From assembly GCF_900236475.1 (NCBI RefSeq), contig NZ_LT963352.1, positions 1,054,001 to 1,118,000 of the forward strand: 64,000 nt of DNA, written 5' to 3'. Below the pieces are notes generated by a model that did no database searches, was not told where the DNA came from, and was given only the letters and a program-made list of their open reading frames with translations. A program made the position numbers and the translations under genes. This stretch comes from Streptomyces chartreusis NRRL 3882 (lineage in GTDB: Bacteria; Actinomycetota; Actinomycetes; Streptomycetales; Streptomycetaceae). Of the stretch, positions 8,209 through 20,880 are shown piece after piece. The stretch's first letter is position 1, and each line of letters opens with the position of its first letter.

Positions 8209-9909
8209 TCAACGAGCCACCGCCGAGCAGTAGTTCTCGTCCGTCGCCAGCAGGTTCCGGTGGGTGTCCTCAGCCGTGACGACTCCGTCGTCCAGGACGA
8301 GGACCCGGTCGGCGGCGTCCAGCAGGGCCGGGCTGCTGGTGATGACGATGGTGGTGCGGCCCCGGCGCAGCTTCGCGACGTTGCGGGCGATGAGCTGTTC
8401 CGTGACCGCGTCGACGGCCGTCGTCGGATCGTGCAGGACCAGGACGTCGCTGTCGGCGGCCAGGGCGCGGGCCAGGGAGAGCCGTTGGCGCTGTCCCCCG
8501 GACAGGTTCGCCCCGCGGTCGCGGACGCCGTAGTCGAGGCCTTCGCGGTGCAGGGCGACGACGTCGGTCAGCATGGACGCCTCGACGGCCTCGGGGACCA
8601 TGCGGCTGGTGCCCGACGGGTCGATGTTCGAGCGGAGCGTTCCCGCGAAGATCTCCCCGTCGTACGGGTTCACCAGGACGTGCTCGCGGACCGCCTCGAC
8701 GGACAGGTCCGCGAGGCCCCGCCCGCCGACCCGCACCGTTCCCTCGTACGCGCCGGGTGGGACGTTCACCGCCAGGATCGACGCGAGGTCGGCCGCCGCG
8801 CGCGGCTGGTAGGCGGCGATCGCCACGAACTCCCCGGCTGACACCTGGAACTTCAGCCTGCGCAGGGTTCCGTACCGGACGCAGTCGATCTCCACGTCCC
8901 CGTTCTCGGCCGGGCGTCCGGACCCCGGCGTCATCACCGGTGGCGCGGTCAGCACCAGCGCCATGCGCTCGGCCGAGGCGCGCGCCATCATCACGTACTT
9001 CGGCATCTCCGAGAACAGCTTGAGCGGTTCCATGATGAACTGCGCCAGGCCCACGGCCATGACCAGTTCGCCGATGCTGATCCGGCCGTCGAACGCCAGC
9101 CAGCCCGCCGTCAGCGTCACGGCGCCGGCGAGTACCGCGTTGAGCGCCAGCGCGGTGCCCGCGTACGCGCCGTTCACCTTGGCGACGGTGATCGCCTGGA
9201 CCTTCGCCTCCGTGCTGACCTTCCGATAGGACCGGAACGCCGCGTGGTTGCCGCCGAAGCCGTGCAGCGGGCGCAGGCCGGTGATCAGGTCGGCGACCTT
9301 CGCGCCCGCCCGCGCCACCCGGGCCTGCTGTTCCCGGGTGCTGGTGCCGATCCGCTTGGACAGCACACTCAGGCAGGACAGGATCGCGACGGTTCCCACG
9401 ATCACCAGCAGGCCGAGCCGGACGTCGGCCAGGCCCAGCGCGACCGCCGCGACCACCACCGCGACCAGCGAGCTGATCAGCAGCGGCACCACCTCGATGA
9501 TGTCGGCGGTCTGGTCTGCGTCCTCGGTGGCGATGGTCAGCACTTCGCCGGACTTGAGGTCGACGTCCCGGGCCACCGGCTGGAGCCCGCAGGCCGCGAC
9601 CTTCACGCGCCAGCGGTGCGCCTCCGTCGTGTTGGCCTTCTGAAGGATGCGCATCCCGAACCGCCACGACAGCGACACGGTCGTGATGATCACGGCCAGT
9701 ACGGCGATCGAGAGGCCGAGCGCGCCGAGGCTCCGGTCCCGCATCGTGTGCTCGACGATCAGGCCGAGCGCGATGGGGAAGGCCGTCTCGCCCGCCTGGT
9801 ACAGGCCCATGAGGAGGGTGCCGCCGGTCATGGCGCCGACGTTGCGGCGCAGTGCGGTGCGCAGGATGTCGGACCCCGAGCGGGGTCGCTGCGTGTCAGG
9901 AGTTGTCAT
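8209..9909 (-). CDS. cchI: ABC exporter half with degenerate nucleotide-binding domain
   Basis: A 566-residue fused membrane/ATPase half-transporter. The N-terminal about 330 residues hold six membrane segments. In the ATPase domain the signature is intact ([15 protein letters not shown]). However, the position of the P-loop reads [12 protein letters not shown] with no GxxGxGKS/T, the Walker B/Glu pair reads [11 protein letters not shown], and the switch His is absent (VITSSPALL). This half should not hydrolyse ATP at its own Walker site and probably pairs with CchG to export coelichelin. The ATG at 9909 overlaps the cchH end by 14 bases. Confidence 0.88.
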   Translation of the reverse strand: MTTPDTQRPRSGSDILRTALRRNVGAMTGGTLLMGLYQAGETAFPIALGLIVEHTMRDRSLGALGLSIAVLAVIITTVSLSWRFGMRILQKANTTEAHRWRVKVAACGLQPVARDVDLKSGEVLTIATEDADQTADIIEVVPLLISSLVAVVVAAVALGLADVRLGLLVIVGTVAILSCLSVLSKRIGTSTREQQARVARAGAKVADLITGLRPLHGFGGNHAAFRSYRKVSTEAKVQAITVAKVNGAYAGTALALNAVLAGAVTLTAGWLAFDGRISIGELVMAVGLAQFIMEPLKLFSEMPKYVMMARASAERMALVLTAPPVMTPGSGRPAENGDVEIDCVRYGTLRRLKFQVSAGEFVAIAAYQPRAAADLASILAVNVPPGAYEGTVRVGGRGLADLSVEAVREHVLVNPYDGEIFAGTLRSNIDPSGTSRMVPEAVEASMLTDVVALHREGLDYGVRDRGANLSGGQRQRLSLARALAADSDVLVLHDPTTAVDAVTEQLIARNVAKLRRGRTTIVITSSPALLDAADRVLVLDDGVVTAEDTHRNLLATDENYCSAVAR

Positions 9910-12900
9910 CGAGGTGGCGGGCAATCGCTTCCGGGGTGCGCAGGGTGAACAGATCTCGGATGGTGATCACGGGACCGTACTCGCGGCGGAGCAGCCCGAT
10001 CAGCCGCACCGCCAGCATGGAGTGTCCTCCGAGGGACACGAAGTCGCTCACCGCGCTCACCTCGTCGTCGTCCAGGTCCAGGGCCTCGGCGAAGTACTCG
10101 CACACCACGGCCTCGGTCTCGGTCTCGGGTCCCCGCTCCCCCACCGTGGTCAGCGCGCCCAGCGGCTTGGCCTCCGGCAGCGCCTTGGTGTCCGCCTTCC
10201 CGTTCACCGTCAGCGGGATGCTGTCGACCTGGGCGTAGTGCGTGGGCCGCAGGAAGTCCGGCAGCCCGGCGCCGACTTCCGCGGCGACCGTGGCCAGCTC
10301 GGCGCCGTCCAGCACGAGATAGGCGGCCAGCCGGTACGCGCCGTCGACCTGCGGGTCCGGCTGGGCGACCGCGGCGGCGAACCGCACCGCCGGGTGCGCC
10401 GCGAACACGGCCTCCACCTCGCCGAGTTCGACGCGGTGCCCGCGGATCTTGACCTGCTCGTCGGTGCGGCCCAGGTACATCAGGTTGCCGTCGGGCCGGC
10501 GGACCACCAGGTCCCCGGTGCGGTACATGCGCTCGCCGGGTTCCCCGAACGGGCAGGCGACGAAGCGGTGCGCCGTCTGGGCGGGCTGCCCGAGGTAGCC
10601 GCGCGCGATGCCGATGCCCGACACATAGAGCTCACCGGGGACGCCGTCCGGCAGCGGCCGCAGCCACGGGTCCAGGACGTAGACATCGGTGTTGTCGATC
10701 GCCACGCCCACCACCGGGTCCTCGCACTCGAAGGTGCCGACGCCGAGGGTGTTGATGGTGTACTCGGTGGGTCCGTACAGGTTGTAGCCGACCGTTCCCC
10801 CGGTCTCGGCGAGCCGCTGCCACAGCGTCGGCGTGACGGCCTCGCCGCCGAGCAGCACCAGCGGCGGCCGGCGGTCCGGGTCGTCGAGCAGGCCCTCGGC
10901 CACCAGCTGCTGTGCGTAGGTCGGCGTCACATTGACGACGTCGATCCCGTGCTGAAGGCAGTACTCGACCAGCCGGGGCGCGTCGCGGCGCAACTCCTCG
11001 TCACAGACGTGCACTTCATGCCCGTCGGCGAGCCACAGCAGTTCCTCCCAGGACATGTCGAACGCGAACGACACGGTGTGCGCGATCCGGAAGATCCGGT
11101 GGCCGTGCTCCGCCAGCACCGGTTCGAAGATCCGGCGCTGATGGTTGATCAGCATGTTGGTGAGTCCGGCGTACTCGGTCACCACGCCCTTGGGCTTGCC
11201 GGTCGACCCCGAGGTGTAGATCGTGTACGCGGGGTGCCGCAGGCGGTCCGGGTCGTCCGGTGCGAACGTCACATACGGCTCCGCCTCGGGCAGCGGGCGG
11301 TCCAGCTCGATCAGGTCACCGTCCAGCGAGGTCAGCCGGGGCGACACGGCGCTCACGGTGAGGATCACCTCCGGGCGGGCGTCCTCGACGATCGCGGCGA
11401 TCCGCTCGTCCGGGTGGTCCAGCTCCAGCGGCACATACGCGGCGCCGACCCGCAGGACGGCGAACAGGGCCACGATCGAGTCGAGGGAGCGCGGGATCGC
11501 GAGACCCACGTTCGTCTCGGGGCCGATGCCGCGCCCGGCGAGCACACCCGCCACCGCGCGGCTGCGGTCCCGGAGTTCGGCGAACGTCATGGTCGAACCG
11601 TGGGCGACGAGCGCGATCCGCTCCGGTGCGCGGTCCGCCGCCCGGTCGAACCGGTCGACGACGGTGTCCGTGCCGACGTCCGTGCGCTCCCCCCGCGAGG
11701 GCTCCGGGCCCAGGCCCCGCAGCGCGCCCACCGGGCCGGTCGACCGGGCCAGGTCCTCCAGCACGCGCAGGTAGTCGGCGAGGAGGCGACGGGCGTTGTC
11801 GGTGTCCTCGTCGCGGTACTCCAGCTTGACGGTGAGGCGGTCGCCGGGCGTGACGACCCAGGTGAACGGATAGTGCGTGGAGTCGTCGGCCTGCACCGAG
11901 GTGATGCCGTGCCGGGCGTTCATCTCGGCGAAGGCGTCCATGTCCAGGAAGTTCTGGAGCACGAACAGGTTGTCGAACAGGGTGTCGTGCCCGCTGGCCC
12001 GCTGGATCTCGCCGAGTCCCAGGTGCTCGTGCTCCATCGCCTCGACCCTGGCCGCCTGCACGGCCGACAGGTAGTCGCGGACCGTGTCGTGCGGCTGTGG
12101 CCGCGTCCACATGGGCACGGTGTTGAGCAGCACGCCGACGATGCCGGACAGCCCCTCGCCCTCCCGGCCGGAGACGGTCACGCCGAACACGGCGTCAGCG
12201 CGGCCCGTATGGGCACCGAGGAGGAGGCCGAAGGCTCCGGTCAGCACGGAGTTCAGGGTGACGCCGTGTGTCCTGGCCGCTTCCCGCAGCAGGTCGGACT
12301 GTTCGGCGGACAGGGTGTGCACGAGCGCGCGCGGCAGGTCGTCCGAGAAGGAGGGCGCCGGTCCGGCGAGCAGGGTGGGGCCGGGAAGGCCCGCCAGGTG
12401 CTCCGCCCAGAAGCGCTCGGAGACGGCGGGGTCCTTGGCGTCGAGCGCCCGGGCGTAGTCCTCGAAGCTCGGCGTGGCAGGGGCCGCGTCGAGGGGGTCG
12501 CCCGCGACGGCGGCCTCGTAGGCGTCGAACAGGTCCCGCAGCATGATCTCGCGGGACCAGCCGTCCCACAGCAGCAGGTGGTAGCTGAGCAGCAGGCCGT
12601 CACGGTCGCCGGGCAGCCGCACCACGGTCAGCCGGATCAGCGGTGGCTCGCCCGGGTCGAAACCGGTGTCGCGGTCCCGGGCCCGCAGGACGTCGACCTC
12701 GGCGTCCGTCGACAGCTCGATCGTGCGGACGTCGACCCGCCGGCCGGCCTTGAGGACCTGGACCGGACTGCCGTCGGAGTCGGTCGTGAAGCCGGCGCCC
12801 ACGACCGGGTGCCGGGCGATCACGTACGCCATCGCATCGGCCAGCGCGCCCGTGTCCAGGCGCCGGTCGAAGGTGAACCAGTTCTGCGCGACGTAGTGCC

Positions 12901-15900
12901 CGGCCGAGCCCGCCATCTGGGCCTGGAAGAACAGGCCCCGCTGGAGCGGGGTGACCGGTGCCGTGCGCTCGGCCGTGACGGAGGCGTCCGCGAGCCGCTC
13001 CAGTGCGCCGCGCCAGTACTCGGTGATCTCGTCGGGGATGCCCTCGGCGAGGGTGAAGGCCGTGTGCAGGCTGCCGGTGGTCTCGTCCAGCCAGGCGTTG
13101 ACCTCGACGGCGTACGGGCTGCCCTGGTCGCCGCCGGTGAGGTGTACCGCCTGGGACTCGCTGCCCCGGCCGAGGTAGTTGAACAGGACCTGCGGGCGGG
13201 CGGTGCCGAGCAGTGGGGCCGTCTGCGGGTTGAGGTACCTGAGCTGCCCGTAGGCGACGTGGGCGCGCTCGTCCGGCTGGCGTTCGACGACCTCGCGTGC
13301 GGCTGCGACGGGGTCGGTGTGCGCGGTGAGCCGTACGGGTGCGATGGATGTGAACCAGCCGACCGTACGGGCGTAGTCGTGCTGCTCGAGCACCGGGACC
13401 CGGCCGTGCCGCTCCAGGTCGATCGCGAGGTCGGTGGGTGACGGCTGGATGTGCGTCAGCGCGGTGCGCAGGGCTCCGCACAGCAGCTCGGTCAGGCCGA
13501 TGCCGAGTGCGGCGGGGGCGGTGCGGGTCAGGCGGTCGGTCAGCTCGGGCGGGAGGACGACCGTGGTCTCGCGCAGCCCCTCGACCGCGGGCACCAGCGC
13601 GGGGGCCCGGAGGGTGGTGACCCAGTGTCCGAGGCCGTCGACGGCCTGGGCCGACTGGAGCGTCAGTGCTTCGGCGTACTCGGCGTAGGGGGTGGTCGGC
13701 GGGGCCAACGGCTCACCGCGCAGGGCCGTGGCCAGGTCGTCGAGCAGGATCAGCCAGGACACCGAGTCGACGGCGAGGTGGTGCACGGTGACCACCAGGG
13801 TCCGGCTCGCCTCCAGCCACGCGAAGGCGACGACCTCCCCCGACTCGGGGTCGAGCCGTCCGGCGGCCTCGTTGGCGGCGGTCGTCGGGTCGGTGGTGTC
13901 CGGGCGCAGGACGGTGATCTCGTGGGCGGGTTCGGTACGGAGGGTCCACACCCCGTGTTCGGTGCGCAGGCGCAGGCGCAGGGTCGGGTGCGCGGCGACT
14001 ACGGCGTTGGCCGCGCGCTGGGCGTCCGTGAAACCGGTGCCGTCCGAGGCCTGGAGCGTCCTGGCCTGCGCGAACCGGGTGAGTGAGCCGCGCAGTTCGC
14101 GTTGGCGCAGGATGATCGGCGTCGGGGGGAGCGGGCCGTCCTCGCGGTGCGTGGGGGCGGCCGTCTGTGGTGCGGTCGTCGCCAGGTGTTCGGCGAGTGC
14201 GCGGGGTGTCTTGTGCAGGAACACATCCCGGGGGGCGATCGGCAGGCCGAGTGCACGGGCGCGGTTGACGACCGTGATGGCGATGATGCTGTCGCCTCCG
14301 GCACGGAAGAAGTCGGTGCCGGCATCGACAGTGGTGCCGGGCAGTGTCTGGGAGAAGATGTCGACGAGTGCGACTACAGCTGAGTTTTCGTCTGCGGGTG
14401 CGTCGTGGCTGGTCGCGCAGTTCCCCGCGCCCCTTGGGGCGCGTTCCATCAGTGCCTTGCGATCCAGCTTGCCGTTGACCGTCAGCGGTAGGGCGTCGAT
14501 CGTGAGCACCTGCCCCGGCACCATGTGCACGGGCAGCTTCTCGGACAGCCGGGAGGTGAGGTCGTCGGGTACGTGGCCCACCACATGCGCCACCAGGTGG
14601 TCCCCGCTGTCCGCCACCGTCACGGCGACGTCGATCACGCCGTCGAGTTGCCGGATGGCGGACTCCACCTCTCCCAACTCGATGCGGAAGCCCTTGAGCT
14701 GGACCTGGTCGTCGGCGCGGCCGACGAACTCCAGCTCGCCGTCGAGGGTGCGGCGGGCGAGGTCGCCCGTGTGGTACATGCGGGAGCCGTCACCCGCGAA
14801 GGGGTTCGCCACGAATCGGCCCGCGGTGAGCCCGGGCCTGCCCAGGTAGCCGAGCGACACCTGATCGCCGGCGACGTAGATGGCGCCCACCCGGCCCGGC
14901 GGCACCGGGCGGAGCCGGTCGTCGAGGAGGTGGGTGACCAGGCCGGGTATGGGGCCGCCGATCGGGCTGACGTCGTCATCGGGGCCGAAGTCCTCCGCGG
15001 TCAGCACACGGTGGGTGACGTGGACGGTGGTCTCGGTGATGCCGTACATGTTGACCAGCTCGGGCGAGCCGGTGCCGTGCCGTTCGACCCAGCCGCGCAG
15101 CCGCCCGAGATCCAGTGCCTCGCCGCCGAAGATGATGCGGCGCAGGGCGGGCAGGGGCTCGCCGGCATGCCGATCGGCCTCGATGAACTGGTAGAAGGCG
15201 GACGGTGTCTGGTTGAGCACCGTCACCCCGCGCTCGCGGACCAGCCGGTGGAAGTCGACCGGGGAGCGGGTCAGCCCGTACTCCGGCACCAGCAGCTCAC
15301 CGCCGTACGCCAGCGCTCCCCACAGCTCCCAGACCGCGAAGTCGAACGAGAAGGAGTGGAACTGGACCCAGACGTCGTGCGGGCCGAAGTCCATGTGGGG
15401 CTGGGTGTTGGCGAGCAACGTCACCACGCTGGAGTGCGGGACGACGACGCCCTTGGGCCGGCCGGTCGATCCGGACGTGTAGATGACGTACGCGGGGTCG
15501 TGCCGGCCGGCCTCGGGGCGGGGCTGCTCGGTGGTGGCCTGCGGCAGCATCTGGTCGCCCTGGACGAGCACGCGGGCCTGCACGCCCGTCCGGGCCAGCA
15601 GGTGGGTGAAGCGGTCGCGCTGCTCGCGGTCCACGAGGACGACCTGCGGAGCGGCGTCGACGAGGATGTACTCCAGCCGTTCGTCCGGGTACGCCAGGTC
15701 CAGCGGTACGTACGCGCCGCCCGCGCCGACGATCGCTACCAGGGCGACGACCTGCTCGACGGACCGCGGGACGGCGACGGCGACCCGCCGGCCGGGGCCG
15801 ACCCCGGCGGCGCGCAGAGCGGAGGCCAGCTCGTTCTTGGCCTCCGCGAGTTCGCCGTAGGTCAGGGACCGGGTACGGCCGTCGAGACCGCACTGGGTGA

Positions 15901-18900
15901 CGGCGGTGGCGGCCGGGTCGCGCCCCGCGGCGGCGTCGAACAGGGCGCCGAGGGTCGTCGGTGTGATGTGTGCGGGACGCTTGTCGCCCTCGGAGGCCAG
16001 GTCGTCGACCAGGGTGTCCGGTCGGGTGAGGAGGGCGGTGAGGGCCGAGGTGAACGTGCGCAGGATCGCCCGGGCGGTCGTCTCCCGCAGCAGTGCGCCG
16101 TCGTAGATCAGGTTGAAGCGCGGGCGGCCGTCGGGCGCGCGTTCCACGACCAGGGTCAACGGGTAGTGCGGTGCGCCCTCGTTGACGACGTCGGTGACGA
16201 GCAGCGTGTCGCCGGGCCGCCGCAGTGCGTCCACGTCGGTCGCGACGTCGAACACCACCAGGGTGTCGAACAGGGAGCCGGCGTCGGCCTGGCGGCCGAT
16301 CCTGGCCAGTGAGACGTGTTGGTGGGGCAGGACCGCGCCCTGGTGTTCCCGCACCGAGGCGAGCAGGTCCCGCGCGGTGGTGGTGCCGGTCCACCGGGCG
16401 CGTACGGGGATCGTGTTGATGAACAGACCCACCATGTCCTCGATGCCGGGCACATCCGCGTCGCGGCCGGACACCGTGGAGCCGAACACGACGTCCCTGC
16501 CGTGCAGGACGCCGCCCAGCGTCACCGCCCAGGCGCTGTGCACGGCCACGCTCAGCGGCACGCCGGCCGACCGTGCGGCCGCGTCGATGTCGTGCTCCGG
16601 CCGCACGGCGGTGTCGGCGAACCGGTCGGACGGGGTGTGTCCCTCGGCGACCAGCGACGGGCCGGGCAGGCCCGCGAGTTGCTCTCGCCACACCCGGTCG
16701 CTCTCGTCGGCGTCGTGCCCGGCGAGCCAAGCCACGTAGTCGGCGAAGCCGCCGATCGGGTATACGGTCCCGGGCGCGTGGTACTCGGCGAGCAGGGCGC
16801 GGAGCATCGGCGGTACCGACCAGCCGTCGGCGATGATGTGGTGCACGGTCTGCACGAGGACGTTCCGGCCGGGGCCACCGCGGACGAGGGTGTACCGCAT
16901 CAGCGGGCCGGTCGCGAGGTCGAATCCGGCGCGGCGGTCCCGCTCGGCCAGGTCGCGCAGCTCGGCGTCGGTGATGCCGGGGCGGTCCAGGGTCGTGAAG
17001 GGCGCCTCGACGCCGCTCTCCAGTACGGAAACGACGCGGCCGTCGGCGAGGGCCACGAACCGCGCGGCCAGGTTCGGGTACAGCGTGAGCAGCCGGGTGG
17101 CCGCCGCGGCGAGCCGGTCGACGTCCACCTCGCCGTCCAGGGTGAGCAGTTGCTGCTCGACGTAGGCTCCGGCCGAGTCGTCGTCGAAGACGGAGTGGAA
17201 GTACAGGCCCTCCTGCAGCGGCGTCAGCGGCAGGATGTCCCGCAGCGCCGGGCCGTCCAGGGCGTCGACGTCCGCCTGGGTCAGCGGCACGAGGCCGAAG
17301 TCGCTGGGCGAGTGGCCGCCGTGCGGGTCGAGTGCGGCCAGTCCGGCCAGGGTGCTCAGGAAGTACTCGCCGATGGTCTCGATGTCCTCGTCGGTGAACA
17401 TGCCGTCGGGCCAGGAGATGGTGGTGACCAGCTCGTACTCGCCGGTGGGCGCCGGTTCGGCGATGGCGTTGAACTCCAGGGCGCGCGGCAGCCGCATCCT
17501 CGGATCACGCTTCTCACCCAACTGGCCGGTCGCCTGGGCGAGCTGCCAGTCGCCGGGCTCGCCCGCGGCGAAGCGGCCCAGGTAGTTGAAGAGCACCTGG
17601 GGTGCGGGCGCGTCGAACTCGGTGTCGGTCAGATACCGCAGGGCACCGTAGGAGACGCCGTTGTCCGGCACCCGGGCGAGGTCCTCCTTGACCGCCTTGA
17701 GGGCGGCGGTCAGGTATGCGGGTGCGGTGAGGTCGGTCGCCGTGCCGGGGTCGACGGTCACCGGGAAGAGGGTGGTGAACCAGCCGACGGTTCGGGACAG
17801 TTCGGGCTCGAAGCCGGCGGAGTCCGCCACGAACCGTGCTTCGCGGCCGTGGCCTTCCAGTTCGATGTGCGCGAAGGTCTGGTCCTGGCCCAGGTCGCGG
17901 CGCCATCGGGCGAGCGCGACGGCGAGACCGGTCAGCAGGACGTCGTTGACGCCCGCGTGGAACCTCGCGGGGATCTCGCCCAGCAGCGCGGCCGTGATGG
18001 CCGGGCCTGCCGAGACGGTCCGCAGTCGCTCCGTGGCGACGGTGTCCGCCTCGGACAGCGCGCGCCTGCCCACCGGTCGGTCCTCTCCGGGCAGGGGGCG
18101 CCAGTAGTAGGAGCTGTCCGCGTCGAACGCGGCGCGCTCCAGCAGGTGCGTCCAGCGCCGGAAGGACGTGCCCACCGGGGGCAGCTCGATCGGGGTACCG
18201 GAGGTGAACTGCCGCCAGGCCGTGGCCAGGTCGTCCATCAGGATCCGCCAGGACACGCCGTCGATCACCACGTGGTGGGCGACCAGGACCAGCTGCCGCG
18301 CCGCGCGCCGCCAGACGGCGCGCAGCATCACGCCGTCGCCGGGGTCCAGGGCGTCGGTGGCGAGTGCGACGCAGGCGTCGAGCGGCCGGTCGCTCTCCTC
18401 CCATCCGGCGACGGCCCGGTCCGGCTCCGGGATGTCGAAGCTCCAGCGGTCCGCGCGCACCAGCCTGGCGCGCAGCATGTCGTGTCTGCGGACCACGGCG
18501 GTGAGGATCTCGTCGAGAGCGCCGGGGGTCAGGTCCGGCGGGGTGTTCAGCACGACCGACTGCACGAATCCGTCGATCGCGTCGGTGGTCTCGCCGAGCC
18601 ACTGCACGATGGGCGATCCCACGACGGGCCCGGTCGCGACATCGCGGTGGTCGACCGTGGAGACGTCCTCCCGGCTCGCGACCGACGCCAGGGCCCCCAC
18701 GGTGCTGTGGGTGAAGATCTGCCGTGCCGTGACGTAGAGGCCCGCGTCGCGCAGCGCGGTCAGCAGCGAGATGGCCAGGATGCTGTCTCCGCCGAGCTGG
18801 AAGAAGTCCTGGTCGACGCCGACCTCTTCGAGCCGCAGCACCGCCGCGGCCGCCGCACAGACCGCGCGCTCGCTCTCGGTGGTGGGCCGTACGAGGGTGC

Positions 18901-20818
18901 CGGTGCCGGTGGTGGGCTCCGGCAGGGCGTTGCGGTCGAGCTTGCCGTTGGCGGTGAGCGGGAACTCCGTCAGCACGACGATGTGTGCGGGCACCATGTA
19001 CTCGACCATGTGCTCGGCGGCCCACGCCTTGACCGCGTCCGCCCGCAGGTCCTCGTTCCCGGCGGCCGGGATGACGTAGCCGACCAGGTAGGTGCCGCCC
19101 GCCGCGTTCTTCCGCGCGACGACGCAGGTGTGCCGTACGCCGGGGTGCTCGGCGAGACCGACCTCGACGTCCTCGATCTCCAGCCGCATACCGCGGATCT
19201 TGATCTGGTTGTCGGCGCGGCCGAGGAAGTCCAGTGATCCGTCCGGGGCGAAGCGCGCGAGGTCACCGGTGCGGTAGAGGCGGGAGCCGTCGTCGGCGAA
19301 GGGGTTGGCGACGAACCGGGAGGCCGTCAGACCGGGAGCGTTGACGTAGCCGCGTCCCAGGAGGAACCCGCCCACGTACAGTTCGCCGCCGACGCCGACG
19401 GGGACCGGGCGCAGTTCCTCGTCCAGGACGTAGAGCCGGGTGTTGGGGTTGGCCTTGCCGATGGATGTCGACAGGCGTTCCGCCGCGCCCCGGTAGATGA
19501 CGTGGGAGACGCCGATGGTCGTCTCGGCCGGGCCGTAGCCGTGGTACATGGGGATGTCGAGCTTGGTGCGGAACCGCTCGTACAGCTCCGGGGTCAGTAC
19601 CTCGCCGCCGCACCACACGTGCCGGAGGCTGTCGAGCCGGCCGGAGTCGCCGGCGATCTCCAGCAGCACGTCCAGCATGGACGACACCAGGTAGGTGAAG
19701 GTGACGCGCTGTTCGGCGATCACGCTCAGCAGGTGGTGCGGGTCGCGTTCGCCGCCGGGCCGCAGCACCACGAGCCGGGCGCCGGACACCAGCGGCAGGA
19801 ATATCTCGTTGATGGAGATGTCGAAGGACAACGGCGCCTTGAACAGCGAGGCGTCGTCGTGACCGAAGCCCAGGATCTCGTTCACCTGCCACAGCAGGCG
19901 CTCGCTGATCGCCTCGTGCCGGATCATGGCGCCCTTGGGGCGTCCCGTCGAGCCGGACGTGAAGATCACGTACGCGAGGGCGTCGCCGTGGACGGTGACG
20001 CCGGTCCCTTCGGCGGGCTGGGAACCGTGGCGCCAGTCGTCGAGGTCGACGGCCACGGCCGGCGGTTCGGCCGGGTCGTGCTCGCCCAAGTCGTTGAGCT
20101 GTACGACGACCCGGGCGTCCTCGATGACGACGGCCCGGCGTGCGGCGGGCCACTGGGGATCGAGCGGCACGAACGCGCACCCCGCCTGGAGCACGGCGAG
20201 CAGCCCGACGACCATCTCGGCGGAACGGCCCAGTGAGACGCCGACGACCTGCTCGTGACCGAGGCCGCGTTCGATCAGGTGGTGGGCCAGCTGGCTGGAG
20301 TGCTCGGCTGCCTGGCGGTAGGTCAGTGATCGGCGCTCGTCGACGATGGCGACGGCGTCCGGCCTGGTCCGCGCCTGCTCGCGGAACATCTCCACGATGG
20401 TCGGGCGGACGCGGTCGGCGTCGGTGTCGTTCCAGCGGGCCAGGAGTTCGAGTCTCGCCGCCACGCTGGACGGGCCGACGGTGCCGAGGGGCCGGTCCGG
20501 GAAGTCGGCCAGGTCGTCCAGCGCGAGCTGTGCGTCGGCCGGCTCGACGGCGTCGGGCACGGTGACGCTCCGGCCGTCCGCGCCGACCTCCCAACCGCCG
20601 AGCCCGGCCCCGCCGTTGTCGACCCATCCGAGGACGTCGGCGAACAGGGTGCCGGGGGTGAGGTCGATGCCGTCGGGGCTCCGGCCCGTCGTCCAGTACG
20701 ACAGCGCGATGGCGCACGCTTCGGTGATGGTCCTGTCGGAGTAGTCGCCGGTCCGCCGGCGTACGCCGTCCAGGCGTGCGGGAGAAAGCCGTACGAGACG
20801 AGCGCTCGGTTCCATCAT
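9896..20818 (-). CDS. cchH: Coelichelin nonribosomal peptide synthetase, three modules
   Basis: A 3640-residue NRPS. Domain order with approximate residues: A1 140-640, PCP1 650-715 (GGDSI), E1 730-1170, C2 1190-1620 (HHIIADG), A2 1630-2115, PCP2 2150-2215 (GGDSI), E2 2225-2620, C3 2630-3050, A3 3060-3540, PCP3 3565-3635 (LGGHS). There is no thioesterase. Specificity residues read directly are DINYWGGIGK (A1), DFWNIGMVHK (A2) and DMENLGLINK (A3), matching formyl-hydroxyornithine, threonine and hydroxyornithine. Three modules build a tetrapeptide siderophore, so one module must be reused. Oddities are an altered C3 motif (HLLLWDG) and a dispersed repeat coding the A2-PCP2 linker. The start is the first of two ATG codons; the ribosome binding site is weak. 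Confidence 0.96.
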   Translation of the reverse strand: MMEPSARLVRLSPARLDGVRRRTGDYSDRTITEACAIALSYWTTGRSPDGIDLTPGTLFADVLGWVDNGGAGLGGWEVGADGRSVTVPDAVEPADAQLALDDLADFPDRPLGTVGPSSVAARLELLARWNDTDADRVRPTIVEMFREQARTRPDAVAIVDERRSLTYRQAAEHSSQLAHHLIERGLGHEQVVGVSLGRSAEMVVGLLAVLQAGCAFVPLDPQWPAARRAVVIEDARVVVQLNDLGEHDPAEPPAVAVDLDDWRHGSQPAEGTGVTVHGDALAYVIFTSGSTGRPKGAMIRHEAISERLLWQVNEILGFGHDDASLFKAPLSFDISINEIFLPLVSGARLVVLRPGGERDPHHLLSVIAEQRVTFTYLVSSMLDVLLEIAGDSGRLDSLRHVWCGGEVLTPELYERFRTKLDIPMYHGYGPAETTIGVSHVIYRGAAERLSTSIGKANPNTRLYVLDEELRPVPVGVGGELYVGGFLLGRGYVNAPGLTASRFVANPFADDGSRLYRTGDLARFAPDGSLDFLGRADNQIKIRGMRLEIEDVEVGLAEHPGVRHTCVVARKNAAGGTYLVGYVIPAAGNEDLRADAVKAWAAEHMVEYMVPAHIVVLTEFPLTANGKLDRNALPEPTTGTGTLVRPTTESERAVCAAAAAVLRLEEVGVDQDFFQLGGDSILAISLLTALRDAGLYVTARQIFTHSTVGALASVASREDVSTVDHRDVATGPVVGSPIVQWLGETTDAIDGFVQSVVLNTPPDLTPGALDEILTAVVRRHDMLRARLVRADRWSFDIPEPDRAVAGWEESDRPLDACVALATDALDPGDGVMLRAVWRRAARQLVLVAHHVVIDGVSWRILMDDLATAWRQFTSGTPIELPPVGTSFRRWTHLLERAAFDADSSYYWRPLPGEDRPVGRRALSEADTVATERLRTVSAGPAITAALLGEIPARFHAGVNDVLLTGLAVALARWRRDLGQDQTFAHIELEGHGREARFVADSAGFEPELSRTVGWFTTLFPVTVDPGTATDLTAPAYLTAALKAVKEDLARVPDNGVSYGALRYLTDTEFDAPAPQVLFNYLGRFAAGEPGDWQLAQATGQLGEKRDPRMRLPRALEFNAIAEPAPTGEYELVTTISWPDGMFTDEDIETIGEYFLSTLAGLAALDPHGGHSPSDFGLVPLTQADVDALDGPALRDILPLTPLQEGLYFHSVFDDDSAGAYVEQQLLTLDGEVDVDRLAAAATRLLTLYPNLAARFVALADGRVVSVLESGVEAPFTTLDRPGITDAELRDLAERDRRAGFDLATGPLMRYTLVRGGPGRNVLVQTVHHIIADGWSVPPMLRALLAEYHAPGTVYPIGGFADYVAWLAGHDADESDRVWREQLAGLPGPSLVAEGHTPSDRFADTAVRPEHDIDAAARSAGVPLSVAVHSAWAVTLGGVLHGRDVVFGSTVSGRDADVPGIEDMVGLFINTIPVRARWTGTTTARDLLASVREHQGAVLPHQHVSLARIGRQADAGSLFDTLVVFDVATDVDALRRPGDTLLVTDVVNEGAPHYPLTLVVERAPDGRPRFNLIYDGALLRETTARAILRTFTSALTALLTRPDTLVDDLASEGDKRPAHITPTTLGALFDAAAGRDPAATAVTQCGLDGRTRSLTYGELAEAKNELASALRAAGVGPGRRVAVAVPRSVEQVVALVAIVGAGGAYVPLDLAYPDERLEYILVDAAPQVVLVDREQRDRFTHLLARTGVQARVLVQGDQMLPQATTEQPRPEAGRHDPAYVIYTSGSTGRPKGVVVPHSSVVTLLANTQPHMDFGPHDVWVQFHSFSFDFAVWELWGALAYGGELLVPEYGLTRSPVDFHRLVRERGVTVLNQTPSAFYQFIEADRHAGEPLPALRRIIFGGEALDLGRLRGWVERHGTGSPELVNMYGITETTVHVTHRVLTAEDFGPDDDVSPIGGPIPGLVTHLLDDRLRPVPPGRVGAIYVAGDQVSLGYLGRPGLTAGRFVANPFAGDGSRMYHTGDLARRTLDGELEFVGRADDQVQLKGFRIELGEVESAIRQLDGVIDVAVTVADSGDHLVAHVVGHVPDDLTSRLSEKLPVHMVPGQVLTIDALPLTVNGKLDRKALMERAPRGAGNCATSHDAPADENSAVVALVDIFSQTLPGTTVDAGTDFFRAGGDSIIAITVVNRARALGLPIAPRDVFLHKTPRALAEHLATTAPQTAAPTHREDGPLPPTPIILRQRELRGSLTRFAQARTLQASDGTGFTDAQRAANAVVAAHPTLRLRLRTEHGVWTLRTEPAHEITVLRPDTTDPTTAANEAAGRLDPESGEVVAFAWLEASRTLVVTVHHLAVDSVSWLILLDDLATALRGEPLAPPTTPYAEYAEALTLQSAQAVDGLGHWVTTLRAPALVPAVEGLRETTVVLPPELTDRLTRTAPAALGIGLTELLCGALRTALTHIQPSPTDLAIDLERHGRVPVLEQHDYARTVGWFTSIAPVRLTAHTDPVAAAREVVERQPDERAHVAYGQLRYLNPQTAPLLGTARPQVLFNYLGRGSESQAVHLTGGDQGSPYAVEVNAWLDETTGSLHTAFTLAEGIPDEITEYWRGALERLADASVTAERTAPVTPLQRGLFFQAQMAGSAGHYVAQNWFTFDRRLDTGALADAMAYVIARHPVVGAGFTTDSDGSPVQVLKAGRRVDVRTIELSTDAEVDVLRARDRDTGFDPGEPPLIRLTVVRLPGDRDGLLLSYHLLLWDGWSREIMLRDLFDAYEAAVAGDPLDAAPATPSFEDYARALDAKDPAVSERFWAEHLAGLPGPTLLAGPAPSFSDDLPRALVHTLSAEQSDLLREAARTHGVTLNSVLTGAFGLLLGAHTGRADAVFGVTVSGREGEGLSGIVGVLLNTVPMWTRPQPHDTVRDYLSAVQAARVEAMEHEHLGLGEIQRASGHDTLFDNLFVLQNFLDMDAFAEMNARHGITSVQADDSTHYPFTWVVTPGDRLTVKLEYRDEDTDNARRLLADYLRVLEDLARSTGPVGALRGLGPEPSRGERTDVGTDTVVDRFDRAADRAPERIALVAHGSTMTFAELRDRSRAVAGVLAGRGIGPETNVGLAIPRSLDSIVALFAVLRVGAAYVPLELDHPDERIAAIVEDARPEVILTVSAVSPRLTSLDGDLIELDRPLPEAEPYVTFAPDDPDRLRHPAYTIYTSGSTGKPKGVVTEYAGLTNMLINHQRRIFEPVLAEHGHRIFRIAHTVSFAFDMSWEELLWLADGHEVHVCDEELRRDAPRLVEYCLQHGIDVVNVTPTYAQQLVAEGLLDDPDRRPPLVLLGGEAVTPTLWQRLAETGGTVGYNLYGPTEYTINTLGVGTFECEDPVVGVAIDNTDVYVLDPWLRPLPDGVPGELYVSGIGIARGYLGQPAQTAHRFVACPFGEPGERMYRTGDLVVRRPDGNLMYLGRTDEQVKIRGHRVELGEVEAVFAAHPAVRFAAAVAQPDPQVDGAYRLAAYLVLDGAELATVAAEVGAGLPDFLRPTHYAQVDSIPLTVNGKADTKALPEAKPLGALTTVGERGPETETEAVVCEYFAEALDLDDDEVSAVSDFVSLGGHSMLAVRLIGLLRREYGPVITIRDLFTLRTPEAIARHLDDNS
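14388..14442 (-). repeat. Streptomyces-type dispersed palindromic repeat inside cchH
   Basis: Read on the reverse strand this begins GCGCCCCAAGGGGCGC, continues GGGGAACTGCGCGACCAGCC, and ends CCCGCAGACGA. It aligns with the intergenic copy at 26917-26972 over its whole length, with a handful of mismatches. Here it is translated in frame as about residues 2126-2144 of CchH, directly after the A2 end motif NGKLDR and before PCP2. It therefore forms the A2-PCP2 linker. Confidence 0.8.
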
Positions 20819-20861
20819 CGAAGACTCAGCACCCTTTCAAGGAAACCAAAGTAAGCCCAGC

Positions 20862-20880
20862 CTGACTCAGGCTTGCCTAA
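20862..20880. promoter_or_regulatory. Iron-box-like operator upstream of cchH
   Basis: CTGACTCAGGCTTGCCTAA matches the iron-box consensus mainly in its right half (AGGCT..CCTAA), about 12 of 19 positions. It lies 43 bases upstream of cchH and overlaps the last codon of cchG. A second half-site (GTAAGCCCAGCCTGA) adjoins it. The weaker match suggests lower affinity than the cchK/cchJ box. Confidence 0.65.

Noticed and set aside
9647..13441. A 1264-codon open frame on the forward strand opposite cchH
   Set aside because: It is antisense to the well-defined NRPS domains. Its translation is low-complexity Val/Gly/Arg/His typical of high-GC shadow frames and has no motifs.
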